Of a stretch of DNA of 64,000 nt, positions 1 through 8,937 are shown one piece after another (positions within the stretch are counted from its first letter, which is position 1; each line of letters begins with the position of its first letter). Origin of the DNA: a virus; IMG/VR virus record IMGVR_UViG_3300031963_000003, positions 169,564-233,563 of that record. The stretch is one strand, 5' to 3'. The position numbers and the translations under genes are program-made. The notes beneath the pieces are model-generated. The model was not told where the DNA came from. It saw only the letters and a program-made list of their open reading frames with translations, and did no database searches.

Positions 1-111
1 TATGAGGAATGGGAAAAAAATTTTTTGGAAAATTTGAAATTGGGTATGGAATTAGGTGACGATTTTTCAGATTGGGACGTAACTTTAATGGACGGTTTGG
101 AGGATGAATAA
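1..111 (+). CDS. Hypothetical protein, C-terminal part only
   Basis: An open frame runs in from the left edge and ends at TAA 109-111, giving 36 residues rich in Asp and Glu. No start is visible, so the gene begins outside the window. Its last 8 nt overlap the start of the next gene, the tight spacing typical of this genome. Function unknown. Confidence 0.7.
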   Translation, partial: YEEWEKNFLENLKLGMELGDDFSDWDVTLMDGLEDE

Positions 112-508
112 AAAGAAACCTGATATTGTTGTTTGGGATGAAACAAATGGGTACGACGCTAATAGAAAGCATTATCCTACCAGTATCGGTTCGCCAAAAT
201 TTGAATTACCTAATGTGGGTCTCGTAAAAAAAGAGTCCTCAAAAAAAATGATTGATGTCTTTAATCGTCAAAGAGAAGAAATCATTCAATCAATAGAAAA
301 ACTTCAAAGAGAGTATGTGGATTCAATAATGGTTTGGGAATCAAAAATTTCTTTTGACCCAATTGTTGGTGAAACATATTACTTATATAATTTTAATGGT
401 GTAAATACATTATCATTATTATCACCAAAAGATTGGAATCGGGGTGACGATTTTATTGGTGCTTTTACATTAAATTCAGATAGAAAATGGGTTAGAAATG
501 AAAGGTAA
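104..508 (+). CDS. DUF2452-like protein
   Basis: 134 aa. The N-terminal KKPDIVVWDE and PTSIGSPKF segments, a central helical stretch (about residues 45-75) and the C-terminal SFDPIVGETYYLY...FIGAFTLNSDRKW region match the pattern I recall for DUF2452, a family of unknown function common in Bacteroidota. The ATG overlaps the upstream gene by 8 nt and the end overlaps the HAD gene by 11 nt, so the genes are probably co-transcribed. The role is unknown; the family assignment is from memory of the motif layout. Confidence 0.75.
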   Translation: MNKKKPDIVVWDETNGYDANRKHYPTSIGSPKFELPNVGLVKKESSKKMIDVFNRQREEIIQSIEKLQREYVDSIMVWESKISFDPIVGETYYLYNFNGVNTLSLLSPKDWNRGDDFIGAFTLNSDRKWVRNER

Positions 509-1112
509 ATTAATATATCAAAAAAAATCTGACGAACTTATTAACAGTGTCGAAGGATGGTTTATTGTTTCTGAAGATTCATCAAAGAATTTTGAAGCAT
601 CAAAAGAAACTTTAGAAAAAATAAAAAGCGGAAAATATGATGTAAAAGACGGTGATGAAGTCGAGTATGTTTTAAAAACAAATTGTCAAGTAATGTACGA
701 TGATATTTTTCATAGTACAATTGCTGACATCATAATAACGCAAAAAATGGTTAGTCGGGTTTTTCTGATTGATATTGATGGGACAATTTGTGACGACATT
801 AAAAATGAAGATTCACATCTTTATCCGACAGCTAACCATTACCCAAACGCGTTGGGTATCATCAACAAATGGTACGATGAGGGAAATGTAATTACATTTT
901 TTACCGCTCGTGAAAGTAAAGACCGTGAAGTAACCGAAACATGGTTAAAAGAAAAAGGTTTTAAATATCACGGATTGGTTATGGACAAACCAAGAATCAA
1001 AGATGACCAAGAATATGTGTGGATTGATAATAGAAAAGTCAGAGCGATTACGTATCTTGGAACGTGGTCTGAATTAAAAGAAGTAGACGCAAAAATTCAA
1101 ACATTTGAGTAA
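498..1112 (+). CDS. HAD-like phosphatase with extra N-terminal domain
   Basis: 204 aa in two parts. Residues 1-85 form an unrecognised charged domain. Residues 86-204 are HAD-like: motif I FLIDIDGT (nucleophile and acid Asp near residue 93), motif II TFFTARE and a late acidic motif YVWIDNRK. HAD enzymes of this size usually remove phosphate from nucleotides, sugars or nucleic-acid ends. The stop shares an A with the thymidylate synthase start (TAATG), which suggests coupled translation and a role in nucleotide metabolism. Substrate unknown. Confidence 0.75.
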   Translation: MKGKLIYQKKSDELINSVEGWFIVSEDSSKNFEASKETLEKIKSGKYDVKDGDEVEYVLKTNCQVMYDDIFHSTIADIIITQKMVSRVFLIDIDGTICDDIKNEDSHLYPTANHYPNALGIINKWYDEGNVITFFTARESKDREVTETWLKEKGFKYHGLVMDKPRIKDDQEYVWIDNRKVRAITYLGTWSELKEVDAKIQTFE

Positions 1113-2437
1113 TGAACAAATTAGATAAACAATACACAGACTTACTCCAAACTATTATAGATTATGGGGTAGAAAAGAAAGACCGTACAGGTACAGGAAC
1201 CAAATCTATTTTTGGTTATACAATCCGTCATAAAATGTCCGATGGGTTTCCATTACTTACAACCAAGAAAATGGCGTGGAAGACGATGGTAACCGAATTG
1301 TTATGGTTCCTTCGTGGTGATACAAACATCAAGTTCCTTGTTGATAACAATTGTCATATTTGGGATGGTGATGCGTATAAGAACTATCTAATTGAAGATG
1401 CCAAAATCTTACCTAATATGTCAAAAGAAAAAATGTTAGAGTTAGGATTTCGATTAACAAAAGAAGAATTCATCAACAAAATAAAAACCGATGATGAGTT
1501 TGCTAAGAAGTGGGGTGACCTCGGACCTGTGTATGGTAAGCAATGGAGAAGATGGGGTAGAAAGAATGTGACTAATTACGACTTAAAGGATGTAAAAGGT
1601 TCTGACCAACACAGAGTACTAAAAGCAATTGAAATCGGTGAAGATGTTACCAAGTATGGTGTCAAAATAGAATACCAAAACAATTCAATAGACCAAATCA
1701 CAAACCTAATCAACGACCTTAAAACAAATCCAGACTCAAGACGATTAATGGTCAATGCTTGGAATGTTGGAGAGCTGGACCAAATGGTTCTTCCACCTTG
1801 TCATTATGGATTTCAAGTTTATACGAGAGAGTTGAGTTTAGATGAAAGGATTAATTATTATAACTCAACAAAAGACCCTTTAAATCAAAGTAGTGATTAT
1901 CACGATGTTCACATGGATAGTTTAAGAGTTCCTAAACGAGCAATCTCTTTAATGTGGAATCAACGCTCAGTAGACACATTCTTAGGTCTACCATTCAATA
2001 TTGCTTCTTACGGTTTGTTACTTGAGATTATTGCTAAAGAAGTAAATATGGTACCTGATGAGTTGATTGGTAATTTAGGTGATACTCATTTGTATAGTAA
2101 CCATGTTGAACAAGCAAGAGAACAAATCGGTAGAAAGTATACACATGAAGAGAGAGAAGGTATGTTAAAAGAGGCGATGGGTCCTAATGGTTATAAAAGT
2201 GCGTTGAAAGACTTAGCACCATTTGGTGGAGGTATGTCTGAATATTATGAGATATATAAAATACCACGATACACAAGAGAACCTTATAAATTACCCAAAC
2301 TAAAACATATGAAGACCGATGAATTTTATAAATCATTATCTGAAGACTCATCTTTAATAACTCATTTGGAAAATAAGGATTTTCAAATCGAAAATTATCA
2401 ATCACACCCATCGATTAAAGCACCCTTAAGTAATTAA
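1112..2437 (+). CDS. thyA: Thymidylate synthase (ThyA type), enlarged
   Basis: 441 aa. Makes dTMP from dUMP with methylene-tetrahydrofolate. Visible signatures: DRTGTGTKSIFG and FPLLTTKK near the N-terminus, LLWFLRGDTNIKFL, the active-site segment LPPCHYGFQVY with catalytic Cys230, QRSVDTFLGLPFNIASY and GDTHLYSNH. The usual length is about 264-315 aa. The surplus lies in inserts between residues about 95 and 225 and in a C-terminal region; no intein splice motifs or frame break are visible. It starts on the A of the preceding stop. dTMP synthesis in phages normally supports rapid DNA replication. Confidence 0.95.
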   Translation: MNKLDKQYTDLLQTIIDYGVEKKDRTGTGTKSIFGYTIRHKMSDGFPLLTTKKMAWKTMVTELLWFLRGDTNIKFLVDNNCHIWDGDAYKNYLIEDAKILPNMSKEKMLELGFRLTKEEFINKIKTDDEFAKKWGDLGPVYGKQWRRWGRKNVTNYDLKDVKGSDQHRVLKAIEIGEDVTKYGVKIEYQNNSIDQITNLINDLKTNPDSRRLMVNAWNVGELDQMVLPPCHYGFQVYTRELSLDERINYYNSTKDPLNQSSDYHDVHMDSLRVPKRAISLMWNQRSVDTFLGLPFNIASYGLLLEIIAKEVNMVPDELIGNLGDTHLYSNHVEQAREQIGRKYTHEEREGMLKEAMGPNGYKSALKDLAPFGGGMSEYYEIYKIPRYTREPYKLPKLKHMKTDEFYKSLSEDSSLITHLENKDFQIENYQSHPSIKAPLSN

Positions 2438-2440
2438 ACT

Positions 2441-2596
2441 ATGAAAATAAGTATTGACAAAGTTGTATATCAATCTTATATTTTACCATATGTTAAAATA
2501 ACATATAACAGTTGGTTAAATGGTGATTATGAATTAATAATTGGTTGGTTTAGTTATCAATTGGTTATTGGTTATACACCAAAACATAACAGATAA
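2441..2596 (+). CDS. Small hypothetical protein
   Basis: 51 aa, starting 3 nt after the thyA stop. It is aromatic-rich (many Tyr and Trp) with no Cys, no clear membrane segment and no motif I recognise. The position in a gap between two genes on the same strand and the clean ATG-to-TAA frame support it being real; function unknown. Confidence 0.55.
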   Translation: MKISIDKVVYQSYILPYVKITYNSWLNGDYELIIGWFSYQLVIGYTPKHNR

Positions 2597-2609
2597 TTGA
2601 AAAATATAG

Positions 2610-2858
2610 ATGATTAAATTTTTAAAACTGCTATTGATGAAACTTAGGCGTTTAAATTCCCCAACAATAGTTGAACCAGTAAAATGGTCAGTAGAGGATT
2701 TTAATAAAGCCAAAAAATGGGCCCAATCAAGATTACACCCTTCTTATAATGATAGAACAATATGGGACGTGGTTTATAGTGTAAGATATGATACTGCCGA
2801 AGTTCTTCACGAAATAAATAAGTTCATAGTTATAGAAAATAAAAATAAAAACAAATAA
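2610..2858 (+). CDS. Small hypothetical protein
   Basis: 82 aa with a short hydrophobic, basic N-terminus (residues 1-15) followed by a soluble segment with WSVEDFNKAKKWAQSRLHPSY and a Lys/Asn-rich tail. It may be loosely membrane-associated. It sits 13 nt after the previous gene and 4 nt before the lipoprotein gene, so it is probably in the same transcript. No family recognised. Confidence 0.6.
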   Translation: MIKFLKLLLMKLRRLNSPTIVEPVKWSVEDFNKAKKWAQSRLHPSYNDRTIWDVVYSVRYDTAEVLHEINKFIVIENKNKNK

Positions 2859-2862
2859 AAAA

Positions 2863-4239
2863 ATGAAAATTACAAAAACACTATTATTAATTTTAGGATT
2901 GTTTACAATCGTATACTCATGTTCTGACACGAGTAAAACAATTAAACCACAAGAGTTCCCAACGGACTTAGGTATTTCGGGATTCAATTTTCCTGAAGAC
3001 TCTACGAAAATTTACGGATGGTTAGAGAATCAAGATACAACCAGTATTGTAAATCACGCGTGGGGTATTTGGGCTGGACTTACTCAACCAACAAAACAAA
3101 AATACAATGGTCAAACATTGTTGGTTTTTGAAACTTGGATGGGTGTTCAAGAACTATCTGCAATGTCTGCACAGGGTCAAGTTTCAAGTTCAATGGAAAA
3201 ATCAAACAGAACTGAACTTAACATCCCGAAACAATTTGTACATGGTAAACTTTTCGCGGGACAAAAGATTGACACAAACTTCACTGTGTTGGAAACAGTT
3301 TCTTATGACCCATCTGCGGCACATTTTGCAACATCAAACAAATTATTTAATCAATCGTCATTGAACAAATATTTGGTAAAAGATGGAATTGGTGCGGTAC
3401 CTGAATTTCCTAATACTTCAATCACCACCAAACCAACATATTATGCTGGTGTACCAAGTAAAAACGGTTTGATTAGAGTACCTGTTTGGGTATCACCAAA
3501 TCCGGCCAAAGCGTATAGATATAATGAATGGCAACAATGGGTTTACGCCGATGTTAATAATAAACAGGAACCGAATAAAAAGTTAGTACCTGTAACAACA
3601 TCAAATCCCACAGAGGAACAAATTAAAGATGCGACCTGTAACGTAAATGATTTTATTAATTATAAAATTGATAGAGTAGGTGCGGACTATCTCAATAGTC
3701 ACCAAGACGTTGGAACTACACCAAGTAGACAATTTATCGAAGGTGACTATGTGTTGTTGGTAGCCATGCACGTAACAACAAAAGAATTTAAAAATTGGAC
3801 ATGGCAAACTTATTTTTGGTGCCCTGACCCGTCTAACCCTCCTTCACCAAGTTCTAAATTTGAAGCAGGTCTTAGACCTAAAGAACTTAAAGGCGCCGCT
3901 TCACACTACGCAGTTAGTACAGCATACGCAATGGTTTGGCCGAATCAACCTGTGAGTGGCGGTTCTGACAACAACGCTAGACCGATACTTGCTTTCAATC
4001 CTTATTTAGAGGGTGGATTTGGTCCAAAAGTTTTCAGTTTACAAAACAAATTCAGACCTGATTTTGTGTATGGAATGCAAACAAACTGTATGTCATGTCA
4101 CGCATTGTCGACTATGACGGGTAAGAATGGATACACCACAAATCAATACATTGATATGATGGACACATCGTTATTTAAGAATGATGTTAAATTAGATTTC
4201 ACATGGTCAATTCAAGGTAACTTGAATTCTGATAAGTAA
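2863..4239 (+). CDS. Secreted lipoprotein with one c-type heme motif
   Basis: 458 aa. Residues 1-19 form a signal sequence ending in a lipobox (VYSC, Cys20), so the mature protein should be lipid-anchored on the far side of the inner membrane. A single CXXCH heme-attachment motif (C409-M-S-C-H413) lies near the C-terminus after a long region rich in Trp, Asn and Pro. This fits a cytochrome c-like lipoprotein of the kind found in bacterial genomes, which is unusual cargo for a phage. Heme attachment would need the host's cytochrome c maturation system. No other domain recognised. Confidence 0.75.
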   Translation: MKITKTLLLILGLFTIVYSCSDTSKTIKPQEFPTDLGISGFNFPEDSTKIYGWLENQDTTSIVNHAWGIWAGLTQPTKQKYNGQTLLVFETWMGVQELSAMSAQGQVSSSMEKSNRTELNIPKQFVHGKLFAGQKIDTNFTVLETVSYDPSAAHFATSNKLFNQSSLNKYLVKDGIGAVPEFPNTSITTKPTYYAGVPSKNGLIRVPVWVSPNPAKAYRYNEWQQWVYADVNNKQEPNKKLVPVTTSNPTEEQIKDATCNVNDFINYKIDRVGADYLNSHQDVGTTPSRQFIEGDYVLLVAMHVTTKEFKNWTWQTYFWCPDPSNPPSPSSKFEAGLRPKELKGAASHYAVSTAYAMVWPNQPVSGGSDNNARPILAFNPYLEGGFGPKVFSLQNKFRPDFVYGMQTNCMSCHALSTMTGKNGYTTNQYIDMMDTSLFKNDVKLDFTWSIQGNLNSDK

Positions 4240-4258
4240 TAACATAAAATAACAACAA

Positions 4259-4570
4259 GTGAAGCTCCGTAAAATCGTAAAAGAATATAAAAATGCTACA
4301 ACTTATGAGATATGGGAAGGAATTAGAGACAATTTTACTTTCGGTTTCATCGGAGCGACACTTGTTGTTTTTATTGCAACAAGAACCGACTTTGCTGTTC
4401 TTATCGGTTATATTGTCTACTATTATTACATGGGTCGGATAGTTAATCGACCAAAGTACGTTACAGATTTAGGTAAGTTGATAGTTTTCCCAATCCCTTC
4501 GGCATTGGGTGCGTTCACAGGGTATAAGTTATCTTATACTTTAATTGGGTTATTGGGGAGTATTTTTTAA
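4259..4570 (+). CDS. Small membrane protein, GTG start
   Basis: 103 aa with three likely membrane segments (about residues 27-43, 45-58 and 80-100) separated by short charged loops. No in-frame ATG exists near the 5' end, so the GTG at 4259 is the best start. It ends overlapping by 4 nt the opposite-strand basic protein gene. No family recognised; an envelope role is the only inference possible. Confidence 0.65.
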   Translation: MKLRKIVKEYKNATTYEIWEGIRDNFTFGFIGATLVVFIATRTDFAVLIGYIVYYYYMGRIVNRPKYVTDLGKLIVFPIPSALGAFTGYKLSYTLIGLLGSIF

Positions 4571-4719
4571 TTAGTTCTCCTACCCTGTCCACGGTAGTTT
4601 TTCTCACTTTTATCGTGTTTATTAAAAGATTTTTTAGCTTTACCTAATCTTCTTTTACCAAAATTCACCTTTATAGATGCGTTTGATGATTTACCTTTTG
4701 AACTTTTTCCTGCTGCCAT
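4567..4719 (-). CDS. Very basic 50-residue protein
   Basis: 50 aa, starting MAAGKSSKGKSS and rich in Lys and Arg with almost no hydrophobic residues; the C-terminal half contains FNKHDKSEKNYRGQGRR. The composition is that of a small nucleic-acid- or ribosome-binding peptide. It is one of the few minus-strand genes in this half and converges on the membrane protein gene with a 4-nt overlap. Too short for a family call. Confidence 0.6.
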   Translation of the reverse strand: MAAGKSSKGKSSNASIKVNFGKRRLGKAKKSFNKHDKSEKNYRGQGRRTN

Positions 4720-4744
4720 GTTAATAATTTTATAAAAATAAATA

Positions 4745-4773
4745 TGGATATCATTAAAAAAGTGGTATATTTG
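4745..4773 (+). promoter_or_regulatory. Bacteroidota-type promoter
   Basis: TATATTTG (-7 box) at 4766-4773, with ATGGATATC upstream, which also occurs at the strong promoters at 19944 and 58582. It drives the first PcfJ-like gene 16 nt downstream. Confidence 0.7.
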
Positions 4774-4788
4774 TAAAAAATATCAAAA

Positions 4789-6624
4789 ATGCAACTCATC
4801 AAACAAAGATTTTCTTATTTCAGAATAGATTTAGTTAGGGATAATTGTATGTTGTCTGAAGATAGACCAATACCAATTGTTGTATCTGATGGTAAAGAAC
4901 TGGATGATGATTTTTTATTTACTGAACAGGTTAAGACACTTGAGCCCGTTGTAAATAGGGATACCAAATTTGAAACCATAAAATTGGAACCAAGACCATC
5001 AAAGGGTGCGAGGACAAAATATTTTTATGGTGAAAAAGAAAAAGAATACGTTTCTTTCATAAAATTGACAAAAGAACCTTGTTACACAACAAGTGAAAAA
5101 CATTTAAAAAGACATTATGGGAATCCTTTCTCATCAATACAAATTGTAACATTTGAAAGAACAATAGAACTTAGAGAAGGTAAACTTTACATAAGGTGTT
5201 ACAAGAATACCAGATATCGTGATTTTAATTGGAAATATTTCCGTAAATCTTCCAAGGTAATGACGTTAACAATTGATTTACAGAAGGGAGATTTTACGAT
5301 TGGGGATATGAATTTTGGAAAGATAAAATCCAAAAGATTTAGAAAAAATTCATTTACTACGTTAGAAATCTTGTTGGGTTCAAACAGTCTTTTCAATTTA
5401 AAAAAAGAGTTTAGTAACAATCTTAAAATCGCTAAGGAATTTGATGACACATTTAATGAACACGAATTTGTAAATGTTATTAAAAATCACATTCCAAACT
5501 TACCTACTAACGTTGGAAACTTATTTGATAAACATTTTTTTATAACTAGTTTTATTGAATTCTTTGCGGAAAAGAAAAAAATAAAAACACCAAACGACTT
5601 TGTACCACTTATTAAAATACATTACCCAACTGAAAAATACCTTAAAAAGAATCAGAGAAAATTAATGCAATCTATTTTGGATAGTTACGGAATAAATTCA
5701 AAATTTACCTTGAAACTTTTCCATGAAAATCCAAAATTAAATTTACAAGAGTTTTCATGTATGTGTGATTTACTTGGAAAGGATTATCCAAAATACCTCG
5801 GTTCTTTGAAAAGTGAATGTTTTAATCTTTTTATGGTAGATAATGGTAATGCACATTCTATGGTACCGCTTGAATTGAGAGGTGCTAAAAATCACCACCG
5901 ACACCTGTTTATTGATAATGTTGATAGGGAAAATATCATTAAAATTTTAAATTCCCTGATTCCCAAACCGGCAGGAGACCATTCAGTATCGTCGGTTACT
6001 CGAGGTATATACACTTTGATAAAAGACCACTTCGATATGATTGAAAAGATTCGTGAATTTGACCCTAACATAAAAATGAGGGCAACAAATTACACGGACT
6101 TTCATACAGAGCACATTGAACTATCCAAGACATGTTCATTAATCAAAAAGGGTTGGTCAATCGAATATCAATATGACAACAGAATGGTGAGATTAGTGGA
6201 GGAACAAATAAAGACTCGATTTGAGAACGACAATCATATTTTTTCTCCTGTGATATTAAAGAGAGAAGAAGAATATTCGGAAGAGGGTACATTTATGCAC
6301 CACTGTGTTGCCAGTTACGCAAACAAAGAATCATCAATGATAATTTCATTGAGGACCAACGGTGGTTCAGATAGAGTAACATGTGAGTTTAACAAAAAAA
6401 CAGGTGACTGTATTCAGGAGAGACATTTTTGTAATAAGTTACCACCTGAGTATTTTGGTGAATCATTAGAAATATTAAAACAAAGAGTTAGAAAATTTGC
6501 GTCACAAAGATTATTGAACCACATTGATATTAAAAAGGTGAAAGTTAAAATAAATGGGAAGGAAGTCAACCAAAGAGAACCTGATTTATTTGAACAACTG
6601 ATGAATGGTGACATAGAGTTTTAA
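4789..6624 (+). CDS. PcfJ-like protein
   Basis: 611 aa, mostly charged and helical. Near residues 495-540 it has the PcfJ signature: EEYSEEGTFMHHCVASYANKE followed by an ISLR-type strand. PcfJ is a family found on conjugative plasmids and phages whose biochemical role is not established. It has its own promoter at 4745-4773 and is followed 23 nt later by a second, shorter relative. The N-terminal 480 residues show no domain I recognise. Confidence 0.75.
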   Translation: MQLIKQRFSYFRIDLVRDNCMLSEDRPIPIVVSDGKELDDDFLFTEQVKTLEPVVNRDTKFETIKLEPRPSKGARTKYFYGEKEKEYVSFIKLTKEPCYTTSEKHLKRHYGNPFSSIQIVTFERTIELREGKLYIRCYKNTRYRDFNWKYFRKSSKVMTLTIDLQKGDFTIGDMNFGKIKSKRFRKNSFTTLEILLGSNSLFNLKKEFSNNLKIAKEFDDTFNEHEFVNVIKNHIPNLPTNVGNLFDKHFFITSFIEFFAEKKKIKTPNDFVPLIKIHYPTEKYLKKNQRKLMQSILDSYGINSKFTLKLFHENPKLNLQEFSCMCDLLGKDYPKYLGSLKSECFNLFMVDNGNAHSMVPLELRGAKNHHRHLFIDNVDRENIIKILNSLIPKPAGDHSVSSVTRGIYTLIKDHFDMIEKIREFDPNIKMRATNYTDFHTEHIELSKTCSLIKKGWSIEYQYDNRMVRLVEEQIKTRFENDNHIFSPVILKREEEYSEEGTFMHHCVASYANKESSMIISLRTNGGSDRVTCEFNKKTGDCIQERHFCNKLPPEYFGESLEILKQRVRKFASQRLLNHIDIKKVKVKINGKEVNQREPDLFEQLMNGDIEF

Positions 6625-6644
6625 TACTACATAATTAAATTTAG

Positions 6645-6667
6645 TCCATGTATATTTTATACATGGA
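6645..6667. repeat. Perfect 9-bp inverted repeat over a start codon
   Basis: TCCATGTAT and ATACATGGA separated by a 5-nt loop. The left arm contains ATG 6648 and the right arm contains ATG 6663, the two candidate starts of the second PcfJ-like gene. It could be an mRNA hairpin that hides the start, or an operator. Confidence 0.75.
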
Positions 6668-8051
6668 TTTGTTACTTAGACATTATCAAAACAAAAAATC
6701 CAAAACGAACAATTCGGTTTCGATTTGTGAATTACAGTTGTATCAATATGATAGTTTGATACACTATATCGCGGATTTTTCTTTCGATTATTTACGATAC
6801 GGAATAAAAAACATCCTTACCATCCATCACGGGTTCACGGTTAATTTAAAAAACGGGGACATAAATACTTACTACCAATTATCAAACTATTCAGTGAGTG
6901 AAGGTGATAAAGGTAGAAGTAAAAATAATAGAAAGAAGAATAATTTTGATTCAATACTTGCACTAATAGAAAACGGCATGTACAAGGGTGAAAAGAGAAA
7001 AGATTATTGGGGTAAAAGGTATAATAAATCAATTCAGGACATTATTAATATTTTAATATCCAAAATACAATCTGAGTCAAATTTTAATATTGAAAAGAAT
7101 TATCAAGAGAAATGCTATATTAATCCACTATATGATTTGTTAGTTGATTTTCATTTATCAAAGAAAAATATAAAATACCATGATACTGTTTACACCACAA
7201 TTCAACAAGAGTATCCACAGAAAAAATGGTTAAAATTAAATGATAATAAATTTTTACCTTCTATTTTAGATTCGTATGGAATTAAATCAAAGTACTTGAT
7301 TGCTGAATTAAATAAACCACAAAACTTTGATGTGAATATTAAAAGTCTAAGCTTTCTATGTAAACTTTTTGGTGATGGTTACGTTGATTATTTAAGACAA
7401 ACTAAGTGGCACGACATTGTAAAACGTAATTCTAATTTCAGAAAATTCCACACTTTGAAAAATGATAAAGAAAAATCCATGATGGTCAAGGTTATTAATG
7501 ATTGGGAAACCACAAACCTATATAAAGATAATTTTGTTGAGTTGGTGAACAAATTAATGAATCTTCGAGAATTCATAGAATCCAAAAATATCCCCTGTAA
7601 ATTTAATGCGAGCGATTCCGACTCTGTAGAATTACTTTTAAATAAATTTGAAAACATAAAAAATCATTTTAAAAGGGGTTACAAAACAAGATATTCATTT
7701 AATGAGGAGTTCATAAATGAAATAGAATCTGACATTATAATTGACAATAAAGTTTTTCAAACCAAAATACTCAAAACCGAAGAGGATTTTTTCACTGAAG
7801 GATTTATGATGAAAAATTGTATGTCTAAACAATTCAGCAAAGGTGTGGTCTATATCTATCTTTCCATGAAATGTAATCGAACAAAGATTAATTTAGAATA
7901 TAAAAAAGGTAGTTTGATAATGTCTTTTGGTAAGGCCAATAGTCCTGTTGAGTCTTATTTCAATCCCGCAATAAATGAAATATCAAAAAAAATGATGAAA
8001 TATTCCAATATGACATGGACTAAAGAAAAATATGAATATATTTCAAAATAA
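6648..8051 (+). CDS. PcfJ-like protein, second copy
   Basis: 467 aa. It shares with its upstream neighbour a HYP..KKWLK...SILDSYGIKSKY block (about residues 185-220) and, near residues 386-420, the variant signature GFMMKNCMSKQFSKGVVYIYLSMK in place of HHCVASY. The two are diverged paralogues. ATG 6663 is an equally good start; both lie in a perfect inverted repeat. Function unknown; the tandem arrangement suggests they work together or arose by duplication. Confidence 0.72.
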   Translation: MYILYMDLLLRHYQNKKSKTNNSVSICELQLYQYDSLIHYIADFSFDYLRYGIKNILTIHHGFTVNLKNGDINTYYQLSNYSVSEGDKGRSKNNRKKNNFDSILALIENGMYKGEKRKDYWGKRYNKSIQDIINILISKIQSESNFNIEKNYQEKCYINPLYDLLVDFHLSKKNIKYHDTVYTTIQQEYPQKKWLKLNDNKFLPSILDSYGIKSKYLIAELNKPQNFDVNIKSLSFLCKLFGDGYVDYLRQTKWHDIVKRNSNFRKFHTLKNDKEKSMMVKVINDWETTNLYKDNFVELVNKLMNLREFIESKNIPCKFNASDSDSVELLLNKFENIKNHFKRGYKTRYSFNEEFINEIESDIIIDNKVFQTKILKTEEDFFTEGFMMKNCMSKQFSKGVVYIYLSMKCNRTKINLEYKKGSLIMSFGKANSPVESYFNPAINEISKKMMKYSNMTWTKEKYEYISK

Positions 8052-8063
8052 TTTTAGGATTTT

Positions 8064-8095
8064 TTTGGAAATCAAATTTTTCTTTTCTATATTTG
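8064..8095 (+). promoter_or_regulatory. Bacteroidota-type promoter
   Basis: TTTGG at 8064-8068 and TATATTTG at 8088-8095 with 19 nt between. It fits the consensus seen throughout the window and precedes a run of small membrane genes. Confidence 0.8.
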
Positions 8096-8115
8096 GTTGG
8101 TAAAACCCCTTAATC

Positions 8116-8280
8116 ATGGAACCAAAAGAATCAAAATCTAATTCTCACTTCAATATAAGTTTGGCCAAGTCAGGTTTGAGAATCGTGGCTTGTTATTTCT
8201 TATTTTTTACCAATTTAGAAACTGCGGCAATTTTATTTTTTGTGGCGGAGATACTCGGTATCGCGGAAGAAATCTTTTAA
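8116..8280 (+). CDS. Small membrane protein
   Basis: 54 aa. A charged N-terminus is followed by one hydrophobic segment (about residues 21-48) ending in an acidic tail. It starts 20 nt after a strong promoter, which supports expression. No family recognised. Confidence 0.65.
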   Translation: MEPKESKSNSHFNISLAKSGLRIVACYFLFFTNLETAAILFFVAEILGIAEEIF

Positions 8281-8292
8281 ATTGTATTAACC

Positions 8293-8565
8293 ATGAAATT
8301 CATTCAAGATATCAAATTTTATTTGGTACTCACCATGTTGTTTGCCATCTCTATGGGTATTCTTCTCCAAAAATCCATACATAGAGAAAATAAATTAAAA
8401 ACGGAACTATCAAGAACCAAACAGGAAATGGATAGTTTACAAACCTATCTATTTTTATTTGAAACTGAATATAATAGGTTCGCGATGGCGTATGATATGT
8501 TCTATGAAAGAAACCCAAAAGCTGCCGAAGAATTTGACCACATATTATCAAATGAGACAGAATAA
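8293..8565 (+). CDS. Membrane-anchored coiled-coil protein
   Basis: 90 aa with an N-terminal membrane segment (about residues 8-26) then a heptad-rich helix (residues 28-62). This is the layout of an inner-membrane anchor with a periplasmic coiled coil, as in Rz-like spanins, but no lysis partner is obvious next to it. The 3' end overlaps the next gene by 14 nt. Confidence 0.65.
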   Translation: MKFIQDIKFYLVLTMLFAISMGILLQKSIHRENKLKTELSRTKQEMDSLQTYLFLFETEYNRFAMAYDMFYERNPKAAEEFDHILSNETE

Positions 8566-8926
8566 GACAAAACAAAAAGTCGAACCACAAAAAGAAGAAG
8601 AGATGATAGTTGTTGACCCATCAAATGAAAACAATCAGGATATTGGTATTAGTGGTGAATGGATTAATATTAGAAAATCAACAATAATCACCCTAAATGA
8701 TTATTTGGTAGTTCAACACGATGAGGGACCAGTTTCTTTACGAGTTGAAATAAAGGCAGACTTTAATACTATACCACCTGAATACCATGAAATATTTTTA
8801 AATGTTTTATCTTCAAGATATCAAGGAAGAGTAAATTTTGGGGACAATCCGTTCTCAAAATGTAAACCAATCCAAAAGAGAAAATGGTATCAATTTTGGA
8901 GGTCAAAATATTTTGTCGGACCTTAA
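8552..8926 (+). CDS. Hypothetical protein
   Basis: 124 aa. The frame is open further upstream, but ATG 8552 is preferred because it overlaps the previous gene by only 14 nt instead of running inside it. The N-terminus is Lys/Glu-rich and likely disordered; the rest is a mixed soluble domain ending in KRKWYQFWRSKYF. No family recognised. Confidence 0.6.
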   Translation: MRQNKTKQKVEPQKEEEMIVVDPSNENNQDIGISGEWINIRKSTIITLNDYLVVQHDEGPVSLRVEIKADFNTIPPEYHEIFLNVLSSRYQGRVNFGDNPFSKCKPIQKRKWYQFWRSKYFVGP

Positions 8927-8937
8927 TATTTATTTTC

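Noticed and set aside
1112-2437. Intein or intron in the thymidylate synthase gene
   Set aside because: The frame is continuous, all catalytic motifs are in order, and no intein block (Cys/Ser start, HN end) or group I intron core is visible.
7388-7657. Antisense frames of 60-100 codons inside long genes (for example within the PcfJ-like and lipoprotein genes)
   Set aside because: They lie wholly inside better supported genes, have no promoter or family motif and show the Phe/Ser/Leu-rich composition typical of antisense frames in AT-rich DNA.
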